A DNA stretch of 64,000 nucleotides. It comes from an uncultured Bacteroidaceae bacterium. GTDB lineage: Bacteria; Bacteroidota; Bacteroidia; Bacteroidales; Bacteroidaceae. The stretch is taken from positions 1-64,000 of the forward strand of contig CAKQYA010000006.1 in NCBI GenBank assembly GCA_934293005.1. Direction: 5' to 3'. The translations under genes and the position numbers were made by a program. The notes beneath the pieces were generated by a model that did no database searches, had not been told where the DNA came from, and worked only from the letters and a program-made list of their open reading frames with translations. Below are positions 54,561-63,509 of this stretch, in pieces (positions within the stretch are counted from its first letter, which is position 1; every line of letters begins with the position of its first letter).

Positions 54561-57500
54561 TTACAGCCCCTCAATGCATTTAAATATCGAATCAGCCTCT
54601 TGCATTGTAGCCACGTTTTTAATCAGCAAAGACTTTCTTTCCTCATCACGCAATGTGCATCTGCGCGGATTCTTAGTCACGTAGCCAATGATTTTCTCAA
54701 ATGCCCTACTTTGGAAATACGATGGTTCTTTAGTGAAATAAAGAATCATACGTTGCTGTTTAAGCACCACCTTTTCCACTCCAAGGCGTTGTGCGGCCCA
54801 TTTGATAGGGATGACAAGCATTAGAGCCTCACCCACATCTGGCACAGTTCCGAAGCGGTCTATGAGATGATTACGGTATTCATCGAGTTGTTGTGGACGT
54901 GTCAACGAATCGATTTCGCGGTAAAGGCTCATCCTCTCTCCGCTGTCAGGCACATATTCCTCAGGGAAATAAGCTTGGATGTCACTCTCCACATTTGCCT
55001 CCGTGACAAACTTCTCTCCACGAACGATGCCTGATTCATCACGGTCGTCATCTGCAAACAGTTCGGTGAATTCGTTTTCCTTCAACTCAGCCACTGCCTC
55101 GTTGAGGATTTTCTGATAAGTCTCATAACCCAAGTCTGTGATGAAGCCACTCTGCTCTGCTCCAAGCATATTGCCTGCGCCACGTATGTCAAGGTCCTGC
55201 ATGGCTATGTGTATGCCGCTGCCCAGATTGCTGAACTGCTCTACTGCTTGCAAACGGCGACGCGTCACATCGTTTAAAGCTGTCAAAGGCGGAGCCACAA
55301 GATAGCAAAAAGCCTTACGGTTGCCACGCCCCACGCGTCCGCGCATCTGATGTATGTCAGACAAGCCATAGTTGTGCGCGCTGTTGATGATGATAGTGTT
55401 TGCATTAGGCACGTCGATGCCATTCTCGACTATTGTGGTGGAAAGCATCACATCGTAGTCGTAGTTCATGAAGTCGAGCACAACCTTCTCAAGTTCGGCT
55501 GGGTTCATCTGCCCATGTCCCACACAGATTCGCGCATCAGGAACACGCTCATGTATCATCATTTCCAGTTCATGGAGATTGCTTATCTTATTATTAACGA
55601 TAAAGACCTGTCCATTACGGCTCATCTCGAAGTTGATGGCCTCAGCAAAGAGTTCTGGTGAAAACGTATGTATCTCTGTCTGTATGGGATAGCGATTAGG
55701 AGGAGGCGTCTGTATGACAGACAAGTCGCGCGCCCCAAGAAGAGAGAACTGCAGTGTGCGCGGTATGGGAGTGGCTGTCATGGTAAGCGTGTCCACATTA
55801 ACTTTCATGGTGCGGAGCTTTTCCTTGATAGCCACACCAAACTTCTGTTCCTCATCAATGATGAGCAGTCCAAGATCCTTAAAGCAAACTTGTTTGCCTA
55901 TGAGTTTCTGGGTGCCTATAATAATGTCAATCTTACCATCCTTGAGGTCTTCGAGCACAGCCTTTGTAGCTTTGGGAGAGCGAGCGCGTGAGAGATATTC
56001 CACTCTGACAGGGAAGTCCTTCAGACGGGAAGCGAAGTTTTTGTAATGCTGATACGCCAAGACGGTGGTTGGCACAAGCACAGCGACCTGCTTATCGTCA
56101 CATGCCGCCTTGAAGGCAGCGCGTATAGCCACCTCTGTTTTGCCAAAGCCAACATCGCCACAGACAAGCCGGTCCATAGGGCGCTCTTTTTCCATGTCAG
56201 ACTTCACATCCATCGTGGCTTTAAGTTGGTCGGGCGTGTCCTCATATAAAAAGCTTGCTTCCAATTCATGCTGCATGAAGCCATCCCTGCTGTAGGCAAA
56301 ACCCTTTTCCTTCTTGCGCTTAGCATAAAGGAGAATGAGGTCGCGGGCGATGTCCTTCACCTTTGTCTTGACCTTCTCCTTCATACGTTCCCATGCTCCT
56401 CCGCCTATACGGTTGAGCACAGGTGGCACACCCTCTTTGCCTTTGTATTTTGATACCTTATGCAAGGCATGGATAGACACATAGACTGCATCATCATTCT
56501 TGTAAACAATCTTTATCCTCTCCTGCATCACTCCATTCTGCGGCACTCTGACAAGTCCGCCAAAACGCCCGATGCCATGATCTATATGCACCACATAGTC
56601 TCCAATCTCGAACTGCTGAAGTTCTTTGAGCGTCAGTGCCACCTTTCCTGTGCGCGCCTTGTCGCTCTTCAAGTTGTATTTGTGGAAACGGTCAAATATC
56701 TGGTGGTCAGTGAAGAAACATCGTTTCAAGTCATGGTCAATGAAGCCCTCGTGTATGGTGCGGTTCACAGGCGTGAAGCGTATAGCATCCACCTCTGTCT
56801 CGGCCATCTCGTCGAAGATGCCTTGAAGACGCTTTATCTGCTTGTCACTGTCAGCAAGGATACAAATGTCATAACCAGCAGAAATATACTTATGGCACTC
56901 TTCCGACACAAGATTGAAATTCTTATGGAACGTTGGCTGAGGGTCTGTATGGAAGTGCACTGTACCCTCACTGTCGTCTATGCCACGCTTCATTTCAAGA
57001 TGCCTGAACTGTGTCATTTGCCTCACAAACAACTCTGGAGCTATGAGAAGTTGACTCATCAATTCATCGCCATTAGCTTCCGCTTCCATCTGCGCTTGCG
57101 CTGACATGCCCTCATCATATATGGCGGCCACCTTGTCGCACACATACACCATGCTGTCGGCCACCACAAGCGCATCGGCTGGCAAAAACTCAAGAAAAGA
57201 CATATATTCCTTTCCGCCTGTCATCTCTGGCACTATCGTCATTTCATTAACCTTGCCATCGGAAAGCTGGCTCTGTATGTCAAAAGGACGGATGCTGTCC
57301 ACCTCATCTCCAAAGAAGTCTATACGAAAAGGCTGGTCTGACGAAAAAGAATAGACATCGACTATACTGCCTCTGACAGCAAACTGTCCTGGCTCGTACA
57401 CATAGTCGCGGCGCTGAAAACCTAAAGACAAGATAGACTTTTCGAGTTGGATGATGTCGAAAGTGTCATTGACATGCACCGTAATGGTGTTCGTTTCCAA

Positions 57501-57953
57501 TTCACTCTCCGACATGACCATTTCGGCCATTGCGTCAGGATAAGTGACTATGAAAAGCGGACTCGCCTCTCTTCTGGCGCCATCCTTAGCAGACGCCACA
57601 TGCGAATGAACCCTGGTGATAGCTTCTGTGCGAAGAATCTGGTTGGCGGCATCCTTCTGATTATACTTGATGGCACGCCTGTATGACGAAGGGAAGAACA
57701 GCACGTCGTCTTCGCCCATCATCTGCACCATGTCGTGATAGGCATAACCAGCATCGTCATTGTCGTTGAGCACCACCAACACTACAGGGCACTTCACCCC
57801 ATTCAGGGGAAGCGCCGCCAAAGTCATCATTGCTGATGATCCATTAAGTCCATCAGCCCTCAAATGTCTTTCCTTGCCGCTCTTGATGAGCGCAGCAAGC
57901 TGCCTGGCACCTGCCGAAGATGCCAACAGAGATAAAACCTTACTTGTTTCCAA
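54561..57953 (-). CDS. mfd: Transcription-repair coupling factor Mfd
   Basis: Removes RNA polymerase stalled at DNA lesions and recruits UvrA. The 1130-residue length is normal. Domains in order are a UvrB-like N-terminal module, a CarD-like RNA polymerase-interacting domain (about 490-560; GDYVVHIDHGIGRFGGL), superfamily 2 helicase motifs (Walker A CGDVGFGKTEVAIRAAF; DEEQ in IIDEEQKFG; motif VI MRGRVGRG), then the TRCF C-terminal domain. The start is unusual: TTG at 57953, because an in-frame stop lies two codons upstream and the next ATG is 42 codons in, within the conserved N-terminus. Confidence 0.97.
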   Translation of the reverse strand: METSKVLSLLASSAGARQLAALIKSGKERHLRADGLNGSSAMMTLAALPLNGVKCPVVLVVLNDNDDAGYAYHDMVQMMGEDDVLFFPSSYRRAIKYNQKDAANQILRTEAITRVHSHVASAKDGARREASPLFIVTYPDAMAEMVMSESELETNTITVHVNDTFDIIQLEKSILSLGFQRRDYVYEPGQFAVRGSIVDVYSFSSDQPFRIDFFGDEVDSIRPFDIQSQLSDGKVNEMTIVPEMTGGKEYMSFLEFLPADALVVADSMVYVCDKVAAIYDEGMSAQAQMEAEANGDELMSQLLIAPELFVRQMTQFRHLEMKRGIDDSEGTVHFHTDPQPTFHKNFNLVSEECHKYISAGYDICILADSDKQIKRLQGIFDEMAETEVDAIRFTPVNRTIHEGFIDHDLKRCFFTDHQIFDRFHKYNLKSDKARTGKVALTLKELQQFEIGDYVVHIDHGIGRFGGLVRVPQNGVMQERIKIVYKNDDAVYVSIHALHKVSKYKGKEGVPPVLNRIGGGAWERMKEKVKTKVKDIARDLILLYAKRKKEKGFAYSRDGFMQHELEASFLYEDTPDQLKATMDVKSDMEKERPMDRLVCGDVGFGKTEVAIRAAFKAACDDKQVAVLVPTTVLAYQHYKNFASRLKDFPVRVEYLSRARSPKATKAVLEDLKDGKIDIIIGTQKLIGKQVCFKDLGLLIIDEEQKFGVAIKEKLRTMKVNVDTLTMTATPIPRTLQFSLLGARDLSVIQTPPPNRYPIQTEIHTFSPELFAEAINFEMSRNGQVFIVNNKISNLHELEMMIHERVPDARICVGHGQMNPAELEKVVLDFMNYDYDVMLSTTIVENGIDVPNANTIIINSAHNYGLSDIHQMRGRVGRGNRKAFCYLVAPPLTALNDVTRRRLQAVEQFSNLGSGIHIAMQDLDIRGAGNMLGAEQSGFITDLGYETYQKILNEAVAELKENEFTELFADDDRDESGIVRGEKFVTEANVESDIQAYFPEEYVPDSGERMSLYREIDSLTRPQQLDEYRNHLIDRFGTVPDVGEALMLVIPIKWAAQRLGVEKVVLKQQRMILYFTKEPSYFQSRAFEKIIGYVTKNPRRCTLRDEERKSLLIKNVATMQEADSIFKCIEGL

Positions 57954-58328
57954 TCGTTACTCGAAGAAGAACATTAAATTTGATTTTAGATATTGACTTC
58001 AATAACAATATCTACAGGCATACCGCTACATCTTATTTTATAGATGCAGCAATGAGAACGTCACATCACAGAGGCCACATTACCGCCATATGCCCTTGCA
58101 AACATCTGCAAGAACAACAAAGTATTATCTGATGGACGTGATAATTTCTTCTTTAACATTGTAAATTTGCAGTCATTGTATTTTTTTCGTGTAGAATCAT
58201 TCATAGGCGCATTATTAAGAGCATGTTGAACAATCGTTTGTATATTTAGCTTAACGACACAAAAACTCATTTATTATCTGACTAACAACAATTTTGGAAA
58301 TCTATAAAAGAAATGTCTGAAAAAAAGC
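57954..58328. other. Divergent intergenic region between mfd and mtaB
   Basis: About 375 bp, AT-rich, expected to hold the mfd promoter (minus strand), though no clear TAnnTTTG is seen in that direction. The 69-codon minus-strand frame at 58061-58270 has no recognisable sequence. No RNA structure or repeat is evident. Confidence 0.5.
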
Positions 58329-58336
58329 GTATCTTT
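58329..58336 (+). promoter_or_regulatory. -7 box of mtaB
   Basis: TATCTTTG is a perfect TAnnTTTG match, followed by CATT. A matching -33 box is not clear. It lies inside the extended reading frame that starts at 58313, which argues that translation really starts downstream, near 58352. Confidence 0.55.
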
Positions 58337-58351
58337 GCATTCGAAGAAAGA

Positions 58352-59665
58352 ATGACGATGATAGACTCAAGCATATTACAGAACAAAAAAGCAGCTTATT
58401 TCACACTTGGATGTAAGCTAAACTTCGCAGAGACAAGCAGCGTGGCGCAGGAACTAAAGCGTTATGGCGTGAAGAAGGCGCAAAAAGGAGAAGCCGCAGA
58501 CATTTGCATCATCAACACTTGCAGTGTGACAGATATGGCAGACCATAAGTGCAGGCAAGCCATACACAAGCTGGTGAAGCAGAACCCTGGCGCTTTTGTG
58601 GTGGTGACTGGATGCTATGCCCAGCTCAAGCCGCAAGACATCATACAGACAGAAGGCGTGGACCTTGTGCTCGGCAATGAGCAGAAGGGACTCGTCATAC
58701 CTTATATATTAGAAAAGATGACAGGGGCTCACACTGTGCGCACTGCTGACATAAAGACTTTTGTTCCAAGTTGCTCACGAGGCGACCGCACCCGATATTT
58801 CTTGAAGGTGCAAGACGGATGCAACTACTACTGCACTTATTGCACCATACCTATTGCACGCGGGCGCAGCCGCAACGGCAGCATTGCATCATTGGTGGAG
58901 CAAGCTCAGCAGGTAGCGGCAGATGGCGGCAAGGAAATTGTCATAACAGGAGTAAACATCGGCGACTTCGGACGCACCACAGGCGAGACGTTCTACGACC
59001 TGATTCGTGCTCTCGACAAGGTGGAGGGCATCGAGCGTTACCGCATATCAAGCATTGAGCCAGACCTGCTCACAGATGAAATAATTGAATACTGCGCACA
59101 GTCGCGCGCATTCATGCCGCACTTTCACATACCGCTACAGAGCGGATGCGACGAAGTGCTGTCTATCATGCACCGCCACTATGACACGGCACTCTTCCGC
59201 AGCAAAATAGACAAGATACGCCAAGTGATGCCCCATGCCTTCATTGGTGTGGACGTGATAGTGGGCATGCGCGGCGAAACAGAAGAACACTTCAAGAAAG
59301 CATACGACTTCATGGAAAGCATCGACGTGTCGCAGTATCATGTATTCTCTTATTCAGAGCGGCCTGGCACCAAAGCTCTTGGCATCCCGCACATCGTCAC
59401 TCCACAAGAGAAGCACGAGCGGAGCCAGAAGGTGCTGACACTATCAGCAAAGAAAACTCACGATTTCTATTCACGCTTTATCGGAACAGAACGCATGGTA
59501 TTGCTTGAGCATGCTTCAGCACGCAAGACTTTCATGAATGGCTTCACTGACAACTACATACGTGTGGAGGTGCCTAACATGCCCGACATGGACAACAAGA
59601 TGGTGAAAGCGATGCTAACAGGATTCAACAAGGAGGGAAATGCCTTATGCGCAAACTTGCTATAG
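58352..59665 (+). CDS. mtaB: tRNA t6A37 methylthiotransferase MtaB
   Basis: Radical-SAM enzyme that converts t6A37 to ms2t6A37 in tRNA. It has 437 residues from the ATG at 58352 (MTMIDSSILQNKKAAYFTLG). I rejected the ATG at 58313 because a perfect -7 promoter box lies between them and the extra residues are unconserved. The N-terminal UPF0004 domain has FTLGCKLNFAETS, NTCSVTDMADHKCRQ and VVTGCYAQ, whose three Cys bind the second cluster. The radical-SAM cluster motif is CNYYCTYC (Cys157, 161, 164), with a TRAM-like tail at the end. Its substrate modification depends on TsaB (24.4 kb). Overlaps the glycosyltransferase gene by 19 bp. Confidence 0.94.
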   Translation: MTMIDSSILQNKKAAYFTLGCKLNFAETSSVAQELKRYGVKKAQKGEAADICIINTCSVTDMADHKCRQAIHKLVKQNPGAFVVVTGCYAQLKPQDIIQTEGVDLVLGNEQKGLVIPYILEKMTGAHTVRTADIKTFVPSCSRGDRTRYFLKVQDGCNYYCTYCTIPIARGRSRNGSIASLVEQAQQVAADGGKEIVITGVNIGDFGRTTGETFYDLIRALDKVEGIERYRISSIEPDLLTDEIIEYCAQSRAFMPHFHIPLQSGCDEVLSIMHRHYDTALFRSKIDKIRQVMPHAFIGVDVIVGMRGETEEHFKKAYDFMESIDVSQYHVFSYSERPGTKALGIPHIVTPQEKHERSQKVLTLSAKKTHDFYSRFIGTERMVLLEHASARKTFMNGFTDNYIRVEVPNMPDMDNKMVKAMLTGFNKEGNALCANLL

Positions 59666-60681
59666 TAATACTCAATTGGAACGGGGCTAACATGCTTCGC
59701 AAATATCTGCCCACGGTATTAAACAATAGCGTGGGCGATGTCATCGTGGCTGACAATGCCTCCGAGGATGACTCGATGAAGCTGATGCTCACAGAATTTC
59801 CGAATGTGCACAGCATTGTGTTAGAACAAAACTTCGGCTTTGCAGAAGGCTACAACCGCTCATTGGCCCAACTGCCCGATTATGAATATTACCTTCTGCT
59901 CAATTCTGATGTCGAGATCAAAGACAAGAATTGGGACGCACCTATGATTAAATACATGGATGAGCACCCAGAATGCGCCGCATGCCAGCCTAAGCTGCTA
60001 TCTCTACGTGAGCCAGACATGTTTGAATATGCAGGGGGCGCTGGAGGATATTTAGACAAATACGGATACCCCTTCTGCCGCGGACGCGTGTTGAACACCA
60101 TTGAAAAAGACGACGGGCAATACGACAATATCATGCCATTGATGTGGGCCACAGGCGCAGCTCTGATGATAAGAGCAACAGACTGGCGAGAGAGCGGCGG
60201 TCTGGACGGCAGGTTCTTCGCCCACATGGAGGAAATCGATTTATGCTGGCGACTACGCACCATGGGCAAAGAAATCGTGTGCATTTCAGACAGCAAGGCG
60301 TATCATCTTGGAGGAGCCACACTCAATCAGGGCAATCCACGAAAGACATTCCTCAACTTCCGCAACAACCTGCTCATGCTATACAAGAATCTGCCTAATG
60401 TAGAACTGGCATGGGTTATGGCTGTGCGAACACTCCTCGACTATATGGCAGCTCTTCAATTCATCCTCAAGGGTGACACAAAAAACTGCTCAGCCGTGTT
60501 CAAAGCTCGCAGGGCTTTCTTCAACATGAGGCATGAATTCGACCGCGACAGGCGACATGTGCAACAGCTGCGAAAGAACGACAGAGTGCCAGAACGCGCA
60601 AACTTCCTACTTCTCTGGAAATATTACGCAGAAGGCAAACGCACCTTCTCGCAATTGATAGGATCGACCGATTTGGGATAA
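59647..60681 (+). CDS. Family 2 glycosyltransferase
   Basis: GT-A fold glycosyltransferase of 344 residues, probably cytoplasmic face of the inner membrane. It begins MRKLAIVILNWNGANMLRKY with the typical NWNG start. The nucleotide-sugar region is VIVADNASEDDS, the DxD-equivalent is LLNSDVEI, and MEEIDLCWRLRTMG is the catalytic-base region common in rhamnosyltransferase-like GT2 enzymes. It may act in LPS or capsule synthesis, but no cluster surrounds it. It overlaps mtaB by 19 bp. The last codons (GACCGATTTGGGA before the stop) look like the end of a family B repeat. Confidence 0.9.
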   Translation: MRKLAIVILNWNGANMLRKYLPTVLNNSVGDVIVADNASEDDSMKLMLTEFPNVHSIVLEQNFGFAEGYNRSLAQLPDYEYYLLLNSDVEIKDKNWDAPMIKYMDEHPECAACQPKLLSLREPDMFEYAGGAGGYLDKYGYPFCRGRVLNTIEKDDGQYDNIMPLMWATGAALMIRATDWRESGGLDGRFFAHMEEIDLCWRLRTMGKEIVCISDSKAYHLGGATLNQGNPRKTFLNFRNNLLMLYKNLPNVELAWVMAVRTLLDYMAALQFILKGDTKNCSAVFKARRAFFNMRHEFDRDRRHVQQLRKNDRVPERANFLLLWKYYAEGKRTFSQLIGSTDLG

Positions 60682-60724
60682 TGCATCATGCTCAATGGGC
60701 AACACATAATACACACAATATAAC

Positions 60725-60779
60725 ATAACAGCAAATGCCAGCAAGAACACTAACTATTCTTGTTGGCATTTGCTGTTAT
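60725..60779 (+). terminator. Long hairpin terminator
   Basis: ATAACAGCAAATGCCAGCAA plus GAA pairs with TTCTTGTTGGCATTTGCTGT plus TAT (one mismatch, 9-nt loop). It lies 44 bp after the glycosyltransferase stop, between convergent genes, and could work in both directions. Confidence 0.75.
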
Positions 60780-60846
60780 CTGGCATTTTCCTTACCACAA
60801 GCGGTCATCAGTTCGACTCATGCCAAACTGCCCGATACAAAAAAAC

Positions 60847-61113
60847 TTATTCGTCACCTGTCCATAAATACATGTGCTGATTGACTCTTCTATACCTGTC
60901 AGCCACAGTCTGCAGCAACTCAAACTTTTTCACTCGATCAGCAGGCAGCAGATTCTTAGCAAGCCTCTTCTTTGTGTATTTAATCCAATTCAACATCTTA
61001 TGCTCTTCGGGACGATGCTTGGATGGACGACGCTTGTTAACGAGCATAAACTTCATCACAGTGTTGTAATTCAACTCCCATGCTTTGTCTTGTGTCATAA
61101 CTTGTCTATTCAT
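60847..61113 (-). CDS. Helicase-associated-domain protein
   Basis: Small protein of 88 residues. The sequence WELNYNTVMKFMLVNKRRPS, then EEHKMLNWIKYTKKRLAKN and ADRVKKFELLQ, matches the helicase-associated (HA) domain pattern: Trp-x-x-Asn-Tyr, Arg-Pro-Ser, Trp-Ile and a late Leu. HA domains normally occur in strings in helicases; this is one unit alone. It may bind nucleic acid (inference). A 24-bp tandem duplication covers its start codon. Confidence 0.7.
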   Translation of the reverse strand: MNRQVMTQDKAWELNYNTVMKFMLVNKRRPSKHRPEEHKMLNWIKYTKKRLAKNLLPADRVKKFELLQTVADRYRRVNQHMYLWTGDE

Positions 61114-61154
61114 CTTTCTTTATATATTATTATTCATCTTTCTTTATATATTAT
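61107..61154. repeat. Perfect 24-bp tandem duplication over a start codon
   Basis: The 24-bp unit TATTCATCTTTCTTTATATA plus TTAT occurs at 61107-61130 and again at 61131-61154. On the minus strand the unit contains AAGAAAGATGAAT, so the start-codon region is duplicated. The upstream ATG (61137) opens a five-codon frame that ends TAA. Confidence 0.8.
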
Positions 61155-61215
61155 ATAATGTGTCATTCCATAATCTGATTATTATAATCAATCAAGGCTT
61201 ACAAAAAGACAGCAT

Positions 61216-62784
61216 CTATATTTTCCGTCTCTCAAAGCTTAACGTGAATAAGCTCACGATAGCAATCAAGCACAAATAGCTGCCTACAGTAGCCAATGCT
61301 CCAGGATGCCACTCAATAACGGCAAAAGGCAATGATGACAGATACTCCATCAAGCCATTCAGCCAACCAGTTGTCTTGGCAAGCACAAGCGTTATCATGT
61401 CATTGACAGCATCCCAGCACAGAGTGGCCCACCACAAGAAGGCGCATGCCAACAGCACATACACTAACACGACAGCAAACAGATTGCTCACCACAGCCAC
61501 CAACGACACGCATCCGAAATGGTATGCCACAAGCGGCGCAGTAGATATGGTACACACCATACTTATCGCCACAGTATTGTAAACAGGACGCAGCCACTTT
61601 CGCATAGACGGCATCCGCATGCGCGACAACTGAACATATATTCCAATGCCTGCCACAGACATGAAAGACAGTTGGAAGCCCACATCAAACAGGCTCATCG
61701 GGTTAAGGCACAGCATAGCCACAAAAGCAAAAGCACACACATTGAGCAAATTGACCTTTCGGCCTGCCAATGCGCATGCCACAACCACAGTACACATGGC
61801 AGAGGCGCGAACCAACGAGGCAGACAATCCTGCCATAAGGACGAAGAGCCACAGGAAAGCCAATGATGCCACGTTGATGAACTTGCGCCAACGTCGGTCC
61901 ACTATTTGTCCCATCATAATGCTCTGCAGAATAATCATGATGATGCCAACATGAAATCCAGACAAAGACAACAGATGACTGGCTCCAGCTCGTGAGTAAA
62001 CCTCTCGCACATGTTCTGACAAGCCAGCCTTTCGCCCTATAGTTATTGCTTCTATCACATCGCCTGCATCCCCATTGATGTCGTTAGTCTCATACAAATC
62101 ATGCAGATGCCTCTGAATAGTCCGAACATTGATGTCGGAAGCAGACAGACGAGCATCAGCCACCTTGAACAAGATGCATGATGGCCTGACATAAGCTGTG
62201 GCGCAAGCACCCGAATGCAGCAGCCACACGGCATAACTACGATGTGCCTCATCCTCCATGGCCACTGGATGCACATGTTGCGCAAGAGCTTTGACTGTAT
62301 CTCCTTCCTGGATGGCCAACATCAAAGCACGTTGCTCATCAAGGTGCAACGTGTCTTTTCCCACATAAAGAATAACATCATAACGCTCAGCATCAGCTAT
62401 GCGTATCATCCACGATTTGCGTTTCTCTTTCGGAATGCCCTTAACCACACCTTCATACATAGCCTTGCCGGACCGAGTGCATGATGTCATCCTCTCATAC
62501 CTTGACACATAAAGAAACATGCCCAATATGAAAGACAAGATGAAGGACAAAATGCCAAAAGGCAGGAAATTATTTTTTCCTTGCATGCGATTACGGGAGC
62601 GCAGCATGCACCATGACATGCACGCCAAGATGACGCAACCTATCACGAACAACAGCATGCTGCTCACATGAGGCGCTACGTCAACAGCTGCCACTATGCC
62701 AAAGGCAAGAAAGACAGCAAGCCGCAAAAGAGGATAATCATGCCATTCCACAAAAAAGCCTTTATTGATTGCATGGTCTGTCAT
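61216..62784 (-). CDS. comEC: ComEC/Rec2-family competence channel protein
   Basis: Inner-membrane protein of 522 residues resembling the DNA-uptake channel ComEC. I use the ATG at 62784 (MTDHAINKGF) because the longer open frame overlaps rpe and adds an unconserved stretch. The N-terminal two or three helices are followed by a DUF4131/OB-like soluble region (about 95-215). The competence domain has the signature GASHLLSLSGFHVGI, and several helices follow. The C-terminal metallo-beta-lactamase domain of longer ComEC proteins is absent, as is common in Bacteroidetes. It lies 43 bp after rpe, same strand. Confidence 0.93.
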   Translation of the reverse strand: MTDHAINKGFFVEWHDYPLLRLAVFLAFGIVAAVDVAPHVSSMLLFVIGCVILACMSWCMLRSRNRMQGKNNFLPFGILSFILSFILGMFLYVSRYERMTSCTRSGKAMYEGVVKGIPKEKRKSWMIRIADAERYDVILYVGKDTLHLDEQRALMLAIQEGDTVKALAQHVHPVAMEDEAHRSYAVWLLHSGACATAYVRPSCILFKVADARLSASDINVRTIQRHLHDLYETNDINGDAGDVIEAITIGRKAGLSEHVREVYSRAGASHLLSLSGFHVGIIMIILQSIMMGQIVDRRWRKFINVASLAFLWLFVLMAGLSASLVRASAMCTVVVACALAGRKVNLLNVCAFAFVAMLCLNPMSLFDVGFQLSFMSVAGIGIYVQLSRMRMPSMRKWLRPVYNTVAISMVCTISTAPLVAYHFGCVSLVAVVSNLFAVVLVYVLLACAFLWWATLCWDAVNDMITLVLAKTTGWLNGLMEYLSSLPFAVIEWHPGALATVGSYLCLIAIVSLFTLSFERRKI

Positions 62785-62827
62785 GAATAAACATCCAAAG
62801 ACATTCCGGAAACAACACAGATACTTG

Positions 62828-63475
62828 TTATAGGTTTTTAAGAAGTCTGATGCGCTCTTCAGGCTCATCCGAGCCAAATACATAACTGCCAGCCACAAGC
62901 ACATCTGTGCCTGCCTCGACAAGACGCTTGCCCGTTTCAGCATTGACTCCTCCATCAACTTCTATGAGGGCATGGCTGCCTGATGCTTCTATGAGACGAC
63001 GCAGCTTCTTCACCTTCTCTATTGAATGTTCTATGAATTTCTGTCCGCCAAATCCTGGGTTCACGGTCATGAGCAACACCATGTCCACATCACATATAAT
63101 GTCTTCGAGCACACTGACAGGCGTATGAGGGTTGAGCGTCACTCCAGCCTTCATGCCCGCAGCATGTATCTGCTGAATGGTTCGATGCAAATGTATGCAT
63201 GCCTCATAGTGCACGTTCATCATGTAGGCGCCAAGAGCTTTAACCTCTTCTGTAAACTTGCCAGGGTCGACAATCATAAGATGCACATCAAGCTTCTTCT
63301 TGCATATCTTTGCCACCCCTTTCAATACAGGGAAGCCAAAACTTATATTGGGCACGAAGACACCATCCATCACATCAAGATGAAGCCAATCGGCCTCACT
63401 TCGGTTAATCATATCTATGTCCTTGTCAAGCCGTGTGAAGTCGGCTGAAAGGAGTGAAGGCGAAACTATTGCCAT
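62828..63475 (-). CDS. rpe: Ribulose-phosphate 3-epimerase
   Basis: Interconverts ribulose 5-phosphate and xylulose 5-phosphate in the pentose phosphate pathway. It has 215 residues from the ATG at 63475 (MAIVSPSLLSADF); another ATG lies three codons upstream. The TIM-barrel motifs are LLSADFTRL, LHLDVMDGVFVPNI (metal-binding His and Asp), VHLMIVDP, VLLMTVNPGFGGQKFI and EVDGGVNAETG (second catalytic Asp, phosphate site). Upstream of comEC in the same direction. Identification is certain. Confidence 0.97.
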   Translation of the reverse strand: MAIVSPSLLSADFTRLDKDIDMINRSEADWLHLDVMDGVFVPNISFGFPVLKGVAKICKKKLDVHLMIVDPGKFTEEVKALGAYMMNVHYEACIHLHRTIQQIHAAGMKAGVTLNPHTPVSVLEDIICDVDMVLLMTVNPGFGGQKFIEHSIEKVKKLRRLIEASGSHALIEVDGGVNAETGKRLVEAGTDVLVAGSYVFGSDEPEERIRLLKNL

Positions 63476-63509
63476 TGTACACATTAGGGTTTAGGGTTAG
63501 TCTTTTTTT

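Noticed and set aside
58061..58270. 69-codon minus-strand frame between mfd and mtaB
   Set aside because: Low-information sequence in a divergent promoter region; no start signal or family match.
58313..58351. Earlier ATG as the mtaB start
   Set aside because: A perfect -7 promoter box lies downstream of it, so this ATG would not be in the transcript.
60784..60840. Possible further family B repeat after the glycosyltransferase terminator
   Set aside because: Only short matches (GGTCATCAG, ACTCATGCC) in uncertain order; not enough to call a copy.
62785..62958. N-terminal extension of ComEC
   Set aside because: It overlaps rpe by more than 100 bp and shows no conserved sequence; the ATG at 62784 fits better.
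63485..63500. TTAGGG-like motif upstream of rpe
   Set aside because: Two short chance copies in AT-rich DNA; no telomere-like or repeat context.
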